Position numbers and translations under genes: made by a program. Shown in pieces: positions 1-6,704 of a stretch of 7,771 nucleotides of DNA. The notes below the pieces were generated by a model, which was not told the DNA's origin, ran no database searches, and saw only the letters and a list, made by a program, of their open reading frames with translations. This DNA is from Verrucomicrobiota bacterium (GTDB lineage: Bacteria; Verrucomicrobiota; Verrucomicrobiia; Verrucomicrobiales; DEV007): contig JAADHD010000414.1 in NCBI GenBank assembly GCA_013152075.1, positions 1-7,771 on the forward strand, written 5' to 3'. Positions within the stretch are counted from its first letter, which is position 1, and every line of letters starts with the position of its first letter.

Positions 1-748
1 TCTGCAGCTCAAGTTCATTGATGTAGTCGACCGTGTAAGGAAGATGACTGTCTGAAAACGTACCCACCCAGGGTTTGTCCAAAGAGGCCTTTTCAAGATC
101 CGATTTAGACTGCATCACCGTATAGCCCTTCGCTTTGTAGTCAGCGTATAAATCCTTTTTATCCTTACGCATGGCTGGATCAAAATGCTTGCGCCCTCCG
201 CCCAATAACACTTCAACACCACGCTCCAGATATTGCTCGGCAATTTCTGCGGCCATTCCCCGCTTGGCTACCGAAGCCGCAAAACCAGCAGGAGTTGCAT
301 GCGTGATTTCTGTCGTTGTCACCAAACCTCTCTTCCACCCAGCTGATCCTAAAACCTCGTAAAGAGTTTTTAAATTGCGTCCATCCGGCAGTTGATTCAC
401 CCCTCCATTGGCAATGCGCGATCCGCTGCCCCAGCTACTCGACGCAGCCGATGAATCCGTCACCTGAGAATCCAGGGAACGCATATTCATCAGCGCATTG
501 ACTGCCCCAGGCTGATTTAACAATTGAGTCCACACCAATCCACGTCCACGCACCTGCTGTGACAAATAATCCGCGCAAGTCAAAGTTCCCATGCTCATAC
601 CATCGGCCACCAAATGGATGATTTTTTGCGGGGCTTCACCTTCTGAAGAAGCGCCCTTTGCCGACGCCCTGGATCCAATTCCAGCAAATGCACTGGATGC
701 AGCAAGGGCCAAACTCGAACGGCTAAGAAAACTACGGCGCGTATTCAT
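1..748 (-). CDS. Tat-exported alkaline phosphatase, PhoA family (3' end outside window)
   Basis: Phosphomonoesterase of the alkaline phosphatase superfamily, expected to release phosphate from organic esters in the periplasm or outside the cell. The ATG at 748 begins a 249-codon stretch that stays open to the left edge, so the C-terminal half is missing. Residues 1-23 form a twin-arginine signal (T-R-R-S-F-L-S followed by an Ala/Leu-rich segment), fitting export of a folded metalloenzyme. Catalytic landmarks are clear: VADGM around Asp49 (metal ligand), VTDSSAASSSWGSG at 96-109 with Ser99 as phosphorylated nucleophile after Asp98, and THATPA at 149-154, which carries His where E. coli PhoA has Asp153. 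GTFSDSHLPY at 229-238 is also typical of the family. The start lies 31 bp after the esterase stop, suggesting shared transcription. No Shine-Dalgarno is visible. The family is certain; the substrate and the second half of the metal site cannot be checked here. Confidence 0.93.
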   Translation of the reverse strand, partial: MNTRRSFLSRSSLALAASSAFAGIGSRASAKGASSEGEAPQKIIHLVADGMSMGTLTCADYLSQQVRGRGLVWTQLLNQPGAVNALMNMRSLDSQVTDSSAASSSWGSGSRIANGGVNQLPDGRNLKTLYEVLGSAGWKRGLVTTTEITHATPAGFAASVAKRGMAAEIAEQYLERGVEVLLGGGRKHFDPAMRKDKKDLYADYKAKGYTVMQSKSDLEKASLDKPWVGTFSDSHLPYTVDYINELELQ

Positions 749-779
749 TGTTTTGCTATTTAATTTTTACACCAACTGT

Positions 780-2402
780 TCATTCGCTTGCCGCACTTGT
801 CTCACTTGCCGCAGGCTTCGTGATCATGGGAAAGTCATCGGTACGAAAAGGAGTCATTGGCAGGTTTTCCATACTGCTCATGTTTGCTACTGGATTATCT
901 GACCAAGCATAACGAACCGCCACCGGATCTTTCACGGCATCATTCCAGACTTCCACTTGAGTTTTTCCAATAATTTTCCCCTTCGCCCAAACGAATTTTT
1001 TGTCGGCTCCCGCAATCGAGAAACCGACCGGCTCTCTTGTATCAAAAGAATAGAGACCGACAGGGCTCACATGATCAAAGGTCAGCAAAATCTTGCCATC
1101 CTTCTTTTCCATCTTCTGATAGGTCGGGCTTTGATGAGCCAATTTATCGAACCCGTAATCCTTGGCTAGAGCCCATCGTGCAAGTCGCTCACCCACGGTG
1201 CGTTTATTCCGAGGGTGAATATCCCGCCCCTCACCAACATCAATAATCACCGCTTCCCCGGTGTTTTTAAGTTTCTTCATCGTCAACGTTTGCGCCTCCC
1301 GCAACTCGGCCCATTGACTGTCCGCCGGTTCTTGAATCTCTCCTTTGAAGTCCGCCAATTGCACCCAGTAAAAAGGGAAATCTCCCTGACCCCACACATC
1401 GCGCCAGTTCTGGATCATCAAGGGAAACAGATTGCGGTACTCGTATGCCCGACCGGCGTTCGATTCACCTTGGTACCAAATCGCCCCCCTCATTCCATAG
1501 CCGATGACAGGATGCAACACTCCATTGTAAAGGTTCCCCGGACGATGCTGTCCAGTTAGCACATTTCTCGGCGGACGCGGAGCAGGCGGGACGGGTTTAC
1601 CCGCTGTCTTAGCTTCTTTCACCTTTGCCTGCCATGCCGCCTTCTTAATTTTAAAAGCTTCCATCTGCGCATCAAAATCAAAAGTTTTCTCTGTCTGAAC
1701 CCATCTAGCCATCAATCCCTCGAACTGTGCATCTTTCTCCAAAATATCTCGACGAACCCATGCCTCAGCAGCCGAGCCCCCCCAGGCATTGTCGATCAAG
1801 CCAATCGGCACCCCCAGAGCCTGATGAAGCACTCTGCCGAAGTAATACCCCACGCCACTGAAGTTGGCCGTCACCCCTGGTTCACAAGCTTCCCATTGAC
1901 CTTTAAAATTATCCTGTGGCTCCTGAACACCCACTTGAGGAACCGAAATCATCCTGATATTCGGATAGTTGGCTGTAAGAGCATCGAGATCTCCACCATA
2001 ACTGCGTCCCACAGCGAAAGACATATTCGACTGACCGGAACACAGCCAAACTTCACCGACCAAAATGTTCGACACCGTGATTTTCTCTCCGCCGGAACCA
2101 CTCACCACCATCTGTTGCGGCTTGGCGTTTGTTTTCAGTGGCTTCAAAGTAACTTCCCACCTTCCCTTGTCGTTGGCTTTGCCCTTCACCGTCTGCCCCC
2201 CAAAGGACACACTCACCTCCTGTCCTGCATTGTCCCAGCCCCAGATTTTCAAATCCTGATCCCGTTGCAAGACCATATTGTCACCAATGACAGTGGGCAG
2301 TTTCAATGCGGCAAATGCTCCGCCGGAAAAGCTAATGACTGCGACTAAAATTAGCGCACCGAAAACCTGAACAAAACGACGATTAAATACTGGAGATTTC
2401 AT
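780..2402 (-). CDS. Secreted sialate O-acetylesterase (SASA/DUF303 carbohydrate esterase)
   Basis: Serine esterase that removes O-acetyl groups from sialic acids or other acetylated sugars; in environmental bacteria the family also acts on plant or algal glycans, so the true substrate is open. I start at the ATG at 2402 (540 aa) because it gives a clean signal peptide: MKSPVFNRR, then a hydrophobic stretch ending near G-A-F-A-A at about residue 31. The frame stays open to an ATG at 2438, which would add 12 residues, and a GTG lies at 2420. In 540-residue numbering the SGNH-like motifs are CSGQSNM at 121-127 with nucleophile Ser125, WYQGESN at 309-315, and D394-I-H396-P as the likely Asp/His pair. 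Residues about 230-290 form a charged, Pro-rich insertion between motifs. A short Ala/Ser-rich tail ends the protein. The length suits the family. It is followed at 31 bp by the phosphatase gene. Confidence 0.94.
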   Translation of the reverse strand: MKSPVFNRRFVQVFGALILVAVISFSGGAFAALKLPTVIGDNMVLQRDQDLKIWGWDNAGQEVSVSFGGQTVKGKANDKGRWEVTLKPLKTNAKPQQMVVSGSGGEKITVSNILVGEVWLCSGQSNMSFAVGRSYGGDLDALTANYPNIRMISVPQVGVQEPQDNFKGQWEACEPGVTANFSGVGYYFGRVLHQALGVPIGLIDNAWGGSAAEAWVRRDILEKDAQFEGLMARWVQTEKTFDFDAQMEAFKIKKAAWQAKVKEAKTAGKPVPPAPRPPRNVLTGQHRPGNLYNGVLHPVIGYGMRGAIWYQGESNAGRAYEYRNLFPLMIQNWRDVWGQGDFPFYWVQLADFKGEIQEPADSQWAELREAQTLTMKKLKNTGEAVIIDVGEGRDIHPRNKRTVGERLARWALAKDYGFDKLAHQSPTYQKMEKKDGKILLTFDHVSPVGLYSFDTREPVGFSIAGADKKFVWAKGKIIGKTQVEVWNDAVKDPVAVRYAWSDNPVANMSSMENLPMTPFRTDDFPMITKPAASETSAASE

Positions 2403-2439
2403 AGAAGGGAAACCAAGCACCTCCCCGTAAGCAGTCAAA

Positions 2440-2453
2440 CCCGCAATTGCGGG
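2440..2453. promoter_or_regulatory. Perfect 14-bp palindrome CCCGCAATTGCGGG upstream of the esterase
   Basis: The sequence is an exact palindrome 38 bp before the esterase ATG, inside the 118-bp gap after the Rid lipoprotein gene. As RNA it can fold into a 5-bp CCCGC/GCGGG stem with an AATT loop, followed in the direction of transcription by only three T residues. It could be a repressor operator, a weak terminator or chance. The seen fact is the symmetry; the role is inference. Confidence 0.35.
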
Positions 2454-2490
2454 AGATTGCCCTTTCTCTCACCATTCCTCCTATATTTTC

Positions 2491-2523
2491 TAGAGCCTGC
2501 TACCTAAACTGCTACAGCCTCTA
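2491..2523 (-). terminator. Possible imperfect hairpin at the end of the Rid lipoprotein gene
   Basis: On the minus strand TAGAGGCTG (2523-2515) can pair with CAGGCTCTA (2499-2491) with one G-G mismatch and a 15-nt loop. The first arm contains the stop codon of the Rid gene. The following bases are GAAAATATAG, with no U-run, so this would be at best a weak or factor-dependent 3' end or a mRNA-stabilising structure. Confidence 0.2.
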
Positions 2524-3753
2524 TTCCTTGGGCACCGCTATCATATCGATCAACATTCCGCGATCCGGAACACCTATATTTTCCAAAGTCACCTTGGATG
2601 CCGTCGGTGGTTTTTTAGGGTCGTATATCTTTGGTCGAAGATTATTCAACTCCTTGCTGACCTCCGTATCTGAAACATAATAGGTCGCCTTGACCAGATG
2701 TTTGTAGTCGCTTCCCGCTGCTTCCACAGCCTGTTTCAGGCGATCAAACAAAGTCCCCGTCTCCGTCTCAGCAGACACTTTTGCGTCACCGACCATTTCA
2801 CCAACATAAATCATCTTGCCGCCCTTCACCACCGCCATCTTGCTGTACACCGGTGAGGGCTTGTCCCCGGGTAGCGTCATATACGTCACTACATCCTCCC
2901 CCGATTCTCTCTCTGGAATCGCCGCGATCATTTCGATTTCCGTCGGATAAGATGAAGATGTCCACTCAACCATCACCACAGGAGGGCGATCACCCTTTTC
3001 AAAAAATGACTGAATCGCTTCAGCCGCAAAAGCGGCTTCTGTCATCGGATTCAAAAAAGCTTTTATCTGGACTACATTCTCCGCTCCAGCTCCAAGCATC
3101 TGCAAAGAAAACATCAATTGTTTCATCGTCTCTTCCGTTCCTTTTCGAAGATCGTCTGCCTTCGAAGCCCGGCCGGAGATATACACCAAATCTGTTTTTT
3201 TACCCGCCACAGCCGCCAGTGCCTCTCCGCCAAAGGTCCTGCCCTCCTCTGCAGCGATATCGCTCCACACCTCCACTCCTTTGGGCTTTTCTGTATCACC
3301 AACAAGCGCTACCGCGTCCAACGCGACTTTTGCACCGGGACGTGGAAGGGGCGTAGAAATCACCGTGATCGCTGGCATGGAACGTTTTCCATACCATTTG
3401 ACCAGCGCATCCCTAACCGCGTCACACTCCGCGGGATCGCTCACATAAAGATTCAATTTAGCGACTTTTTCGACATCACTGCCTCTCACCTTCAACATAG
3501 AGTCCAGATCATCCAGGATTTCACCAAGCTCGTCGCTGACAGAAGATTCATTTTTTTCTCCATGATTCCGTTTAGCAAACAGTTGTGTTGTATGAATCAA
3601 AACGCCATCACTGATTCGAACAGCTGCAGGAATACCACTGTTACCATCCTCCAAATAGCGTTTCAGCGCCACTTTACCTTTCTGCTGCCCACCCGAACAA
3701 GCGACTAAAGTCAGCATCAACACCCCTACGAACTTATGCTCCCACTTCATCAT
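2521..3753 (-). CDS. Lipoprotein with three tandem Rid (YjgF/YER057c/UK114) domains
   Basis: A 410-residue protein. Residues 1-19 are a lipoprotein signal with lipobox L-V-A-C19, so the mature chain should be anchored in a membrane, facing the periplasm or outside. It then holds three Rid-fold units: about 40-152, about 158-280 and about 296-410. Each shows the typical pattern of early strands ending in a hydrophobic-Gly turn, a helix with L-x-x-L-G/R-x-G, a V-x-K/A-x-x-x-Y/F-V/L strand, and a closing strand pair (ALDAVALV, EIEMIAAI, LIDMIAV). Rid proteins normally form trimers of about 130-residue chains and hydrolyse reactive enamines or imines using an Arg near PARS. Here the matching sites read MPAIT (127-131), PPVVM (257-261) and PPTAS (382-386), so that Arg is absent in all three by my alignment. 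AGGGAG at 3768-3763 lies 9 nt before the first ATG and supports this start. It is probably a binding or structural protein; its function is unknown. Confidence 0.85.
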   Translation of the reverse strand: MMKWEHKFVGVLMLTLVACSGGQQKGKVALKRYLEDGNSGIPAAVRISDGVLIHTTQLFAKRNHGEKNESSVSDELGEILDDLDSMLKVRGSDVEKVAKLNLYVSDPAECDAVRDALVKWYGKRSMPAITVISTPLPRPGAKVALDAVALVGDTEKPKGVEVWSDIAAEEGRTFGGEALAAVAGKKTDLVYISGRASKADDLRKGTEETMKQLMFSLQMLGAGAENVVQIKAFLNPMTEAAFAAEAIQSFFEKGDRPPVVMVEWTSSSYPTEIEMIAAIPERESGEDVVTYMTLPGDKPSPVYSKMAVVKGGKMIYVGEMVGDAKVSAETETGTLFDRLKQAVEAAGSDYKHLVKATYYVSDTEVSKELNNLRPKIYDPKKPPTASKVTLENIGVPDRGMLIDMIAVPKE

Positions 3754-3762
3754 TTGTAGCCG

Positions 3763-3768
3763 CTCCCT
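3763..3768 (-). promoter_or_regulatory. Ribosome binding site (AGGGAG) of the Rid lipoprotein gene
   Basis: AGGGAG on the minus strand with a 9-nt spacer to the ATG at 3753. Two ATG codons follow each other; the spacing favours the first. It is one of the few plausible Shine-Dalgarno matches in the window. Confidence 0.5.
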
Positions 3769-3806
3769 GTATTAAATTCTCCCAGCCTGTCCGTATCTAT
3801 AATATG

Positions 3807-4511
3807 TCACTTTACGCCTTTGATCTTAAAATTGTCGTAATGCACTTCCTTCTTGGAAGTCGTCAAATTCACCTGATCGACAGCAGTATGCGCAAAACCT
3901 TCTGATTGAAAACGCCCCACCTTTTTCTTATCCACAAAAACCTCCATCACATCCCCCTTGATACGAATCAAAAGATCGTGCCACTTACTTTCATCCAAAT
4001 CGACAGCCACTCGCTGCTGCTTGGTTTTCAGCAGTTCTTTCATCACCTCATCCAGTTCCCCTGATTTACGAGCATCATAAATTTCGTTTTTAAATTTTCC
4101 CGTCTTGGTATCATACAAAGTGATCGCCTTCAGGCTAACCCCCACATGACAGATATGTCCGGCGTGAGTCCCCTTGTATACCTTGTCACGAAACATCACC
4201 GAAAAGTGTTTCGAACCGGCAAACTTGAAGGAAACAGCCACTTCAAGATCGGCCTGCGGCTCAAAACGAATGGTATTCACCGAAGGGTGATCCGCATCTT
4301 CGGGCGTGATACCCACCATCACGCCGTCCCGAACGGTCGAAGCGCTTTTATACATACCCCACTTTTTATTCAACGCCTTCCCCTCGAACTCGTCTTCAAA
4401 AATAGTTTTCCCGTAATGACCAAGGTCAATGTCTTTTTCCTCCGCAAAAAGCACGGTTACAAAAAGCTGAGAAAAGACTACAACAAGAGCGACTGGAAGG
4501 ACATTTTTCAT
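3807..4511 (-). CDS. Secreted concanavalin-fold protein, DUF1080/LamG-like
   Basis: A 234-residue exported protein. Residues 1-23 form a signal peptide (MKN, a long hydrophobic run, likely cut after VLFA before EEKD). The rest looks like one beta-sandwich of the concanavalin A-like type seen in the DUF1080 (3-keto-disaccharide hydrolase) group common in PVC bacteria. Landmarks are F-E-D-E-F-E-G at 38-44 (the opening strand), a W51 in the following helix or turn, T-H-A-G-H-I-C-H-V at 115-123, W-H-D-L-L-I-R-I-K-G-D at 177-187 followed by M-E-V-F-V-D-K-K-K-V-G, S-E-G-F-A-H-T at 203-209, and the closing strand V-H-Y-D-N-F-K-I at 223-230. These W-H and D-N-F/V-K elements are standard for the fold. 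It may bind or cleave sugars, but I see no catalytic residues I can assign. The ATG at 4511 has no clear Shine-Dalgarno. It lies 93 bp after the DUF455/ATP-grasp gene. Confidence 0.75.
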   Translation of the reverse strand: MKNVLPVALVVVFSQLFVTVLFAEEKDIDLGHYGKTIFEDEFEGKALNKKWGMYKSASTVRDGVMVGITPEDADHPSVNTIRFEPQADLEVAVSFKFAGSKHFSVMFRDKVYKGTHAGHICHVGVSLKAITLYDTKTGKFKNEIYDARKSGELDEVMKELLKTKQQRVAVDLDESKWHDLLIRIKGDVMEVFVDKKKVGRFQSEGFAHTAVDQVNLTTSKKEVHYDNFKIKGVK

Positions 4512-4578
4512 AATCGGGAATATTTCAAATCAAGAACAATACACTATTCCATTCATTTCCTAATTGTCATCGCTTCGC

Positions 4579-4607
4579 TAATTCTTAATTCCTAATTCCT
4601 AATTCTA
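4579..4607. repeat. Heptanucleotide tandem repeat, four units of (A/T)(A/G)GAATT
   Basis: Read on the minus strand the units are TAGAATT, AGGAATT, AGGAATT, AAGAATT, then AG. The array starts with the stop codon of the DUF455/ATP-grasp gene (TAG, 4607-4605) and runs into the spacer. A related AATTAGGAA occurs again at 4557-4565. It resembles the short tandem heptamer repeats known from some bacterial genomes. It may be a slippage array or the scar of a mobile repeat. Confidence 0.75.
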
Positions 4608-6632
4608 TATTAAATCGTCCAAACGTTTGCTGACCTTCAATTGCGCCAAAAATCCCCCCACTTTCCCACCGTCATTCAAACACATCCGTCCACGACAAAA
4701 AAAACCCTTCTGGTCCAGTTCGATCACCTCACTCTCCGGCTCTGATTGCTTCTTAAGAATCTCAAATTTCACCGCATGCCCTGGAGCCACCCTCTTGCTC
4801 AACTCCAAAGTCAAGCGACCCATGGTATATCGAGGATTCACTTCACAAAGCTGGCGCAAACACAATTCGCCCTTCTCATCACGGTAAACAAAGGCATCCA
4901 CCCCCACCGGCCCTCGGTAGCCGACCTCATTCAAACCTTCTTCAATCAAGCGAACCAAGCGCCCCTCCTCTTCATAAACAGGTAAAGCCTTTTCCATCAA
5001 AAATCGCGCAAGCTCTGTAGGCATTCCCTGACAGAATTTGGTCCCAACAACGCATGCTCGGAACTGCCCTCGACTATTATTCTCCAGTCGAACGAGTCCG
5101 AGCTTACGTAATCCAGCATCTTCCATTTCATACTGAACAGAAAAATCCAACTCTCTAGTTAACCAGGGCTCCACCAAAACCTCTCCTTGTTTTTCCAAAA
5201 CCCGCTCCACCTGACGCCGTATGCTGCCATCAAGCGTATCGGAACTGCCTATGATATTCAACCCGCGCCCAGATGCACCAAAAGGTGTTTTTACCACCGC
5301 TTGATACAAACACCTCAACTCAGCTTCAACCGCATCCAGCGAACGGCACAGAACGGAACTCACGGAGTCTCCGCGCTCCTCTGCAATACCTGCTCCAAAT
5401 GATTTATTAAATAAAGATCGAACCCCCTCATTCCAGAACGAATTCATTTTCCGTTCGTCACCCGGTAGATTTTTCGCCAAGGGGCTCATCATTCTTGCAG
5501 ACGATGGACACCAAGCCCAAGGGCGGAAAGCATTGATCTTTCTTTCCCGAATAAAACTATCCGCTTTAATTTCACCACTTTTATCAAGCAACTCAATCTC
5601 AGGCAAATCAAATCCCGCGCGTCTTAACTTCTCTAAGTGTTTCCGCTCCGGTTGCCGTTGCATCAACACCACATCATCCCGCCGCGCCAGAAAAATGGAT
5701 AGGATTTCTAAATCCTGAATCAGACCCTGCATGGTTTTGGAACGATGGTAGCCCTTGCCTTCCACATTCGCGCTCATGGCATCTTCAGCATCCGGGCAAA
5801 AACAAAACATGTTCGGAGTCCTACCCACCGAACGCTCGAACACTTCAAGTTCACTGATAAAATCCTCATCAAGTCCAGCCGCCAATCTGCCTTCACGATT
5901 GATTTTGGGCCCACTGCCCTTTGCGCGTCGTGGTGACAATGGAAACGACAAACCTCGCTTGAACGCCGTCCAGTCATCCTCGTCCGCCTTTTTCCAGCGG
6001 CGAAACCACTTCAAACCATAATTCACATGCCGAATTTCATCTTTGTAGATTTGATTCAGTATGGCTGCTGATTTGCTATCACCCGCCTCTTCCATGATCC
6101 CGGCATACTGCAACGAATAATCCAGATTGGCCTGCTCAAACGTCAGACTCAGACGCGTCACATAATCCAAGGGCGTTTCCATTGTTGCCACCATGTCCCA
6201 AAAATATCGGCTGACAGGAAAATCTCCAAATTTTACTCCACACTCCTTCATACGCTCGATATACCAACGTGTGTGCCGTTGTTCTTCTTTCAAAGTTCTC
6301 AACACCCCTTGTCTAAACTCACCCGGGGCGTCCGGGAATTTCAGTAAAACCAAAGCCATTAACTCCGTCGCCAGCAGTTCGTGATTGGCAAAAAAGTGCA
6401 GCAAACGCCCTCGTTCCTCATCATCGCTCACCTCTGTGATATTAGGTTTCGCCAGACTGTGCTCCCCACCCTTCAATCGCATCTTCAACTCCACCGGACG
6501 CCCGGGCTCCACCGACGCTTCGATTGCTCTGCCGCACTCTTCATCAATCAAAGCCGCAACATCAACGAACTCCAGCTTTTCCTCCAAGCTGTCCGCCAAC
6601 AAAACCCGCCGCGCAAATTCACTAATTTTCAT
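4605..6632 (-). CDS. Ferritin-like DUF455 domain fused to ATP-grasp ligase domain
   Basis: A 675-residue, probably cytoplasmic protein with no signal peptide. I use the ATG at 6632; a TTG one codon upstream is open but less likely. Residues about 1-260 match the ferritin-like DUF455 family: E85/E90 in a first helix, E117-Q-R-H120, E166, and E199-I-R-H202. This is a two-fold ExxH set expected to bind a di-iron or di-metal centre. Residues about 265-430 form a linker or pre-ATP-grasp domain with a C277-F-C279 pair. Residues about 435-628 are ATP-grasp: VVKTPFGASGRG at 446-457 (Lys448 and the Gly loop), EVLVEPW at 484-490 (hinge Glu488), GVDAFV with Asp579, and E597-V-N-P-R601, the classical magnesium-binding motif. 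ATP-grasp enzymes join a carboxylate to an amine or similar group through an acyl phosphate. The product here is unknown; a role in making or modifying a small peptide-like metabolite is a guess. The neighbours do not explain it. Confidence 0.85.
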   Translation of the reverse strand: MKISEFARRVLLADSLEEKLEFVDVAALIDEECGRAIEASVEPGRPVELKMRLKGGEHSLAKPNITEVSDDEERGRLLHFFANHELLATELMALVLLKFPDAPGEFRQGVLRTLKEEQRHTRWYIERMKECGVKFGDFPVSRYFWDMVATMETPLDYVTRLSLTFEQANLDYSLQYAGIMEEAGDSKSAAILNQIYKDEIRHVNYGLKWFRRWKKADEDDWTAFKRGLSFPLSPRRAKGSGPKINREGRLAAGLDEDFISELEVFERSVGRTPNMFCFCPDAEDAMSANVEGKGYHRSKTMQGLIQDLEILSIFLARRDDVVLMQRQPERKHLEKLRRAGFDLPEIELLDKSGEIKADSFIRERKINAFRPWAWCPSSARMMSPLAKNLPGDERKMNSFWNEGVRSLFNKSFGAGIAEERGDSVSSVLCRSLDAVEAELRCLYQAVVKTPFGASGRGLNIIGSSDTLDGSIRRQVERVLEKQGEVLVEPWLTRELDFSVQYEMEDAGLRKLGLVRLENNSRGQFRACVVGTKFCQGMPTELARFLMEKALPVYEEEGRLVRLIEEGLNEVGYRGPVGVDAFVYRDEKGELCLRQLCEVNPRYTMGRLTLELSKRVAPGHAVKFEILKKQSEPESEVIELDQKGFFCRGRMCLNDGGKVGGFLAQLKVSKRLDDLI

Positions 6633-6648
6633 CAATCCAGAAAAAAAA

Positions 6649-6685
6649 GAGAACCGCTAATGGACGCGAATAAACGCGAATAAGA
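6649..6685 (+). repeat. Left 37-bp inverted repeat of the GxxExxY unit
   Basis: Begins GAGAACCGCTAATGG and ends with two copies of a 10-mer, ACGCGAATAA ACGCGAATAA, then GA. It is an exact reverse complement of 7139-7175. The match stops sharply on both sides (A versus G outside, T versus G inside). Confidence 0.92.
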
Positions 6686-6704
6686 TGAAGAAAAATAAAT
6701 TTCA

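Noticed and set aside
1824..2348. 174-codon plus-strand open frame inside the esterase gene
   Set aside because: It lies wholly opposite a gene with clear catalytic motifs and its translation has no recognisable domain; it is a shadow.
2383..2475. 30-codon minus-strand frame just after a strong AGGAGG (2482-2477), upstream of and overlapping the esterase start
   Set aside because: The spacer to its ATG is only 1 nt (4 nt to the next GTG) and the peptide looks random. The AGGAGG is too far (over 70 nt) from the esterase ATG to serve it. It could be a leader peptide, but nothing supports that.
2781..3708. Two overlapping plus-strand open frames of 191 and 196 codons opposite the Rid lipoprotein gene
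   Set aside because: Low-complexity Pro/Ser-rich and basic translations opposite a well supported gene; no start context or domain.
4512..4604. Promoter for the concanavalin-like gene in the AT-rich spacer (ATGACA ... TAGTGT on the minus strand)
   Set aside because: The match to sigma-70 boxes is poor and the AT-rich spacer gives many such chance matches.
6633..6635. TTG as an alternative start of the DUF455/ATP-grasp protein
   Set aside because: It directly precedes an ATG and adds only one residue; ATG is the simpler choice.
6633..6648. Target-site duplication next to the left inverted repeat
   Set aside because: The left flank is an A-rich run and the right flank (7176-7185) is CCCTC-rich; no shared direct repeat is visible, so no duplication is claimed.
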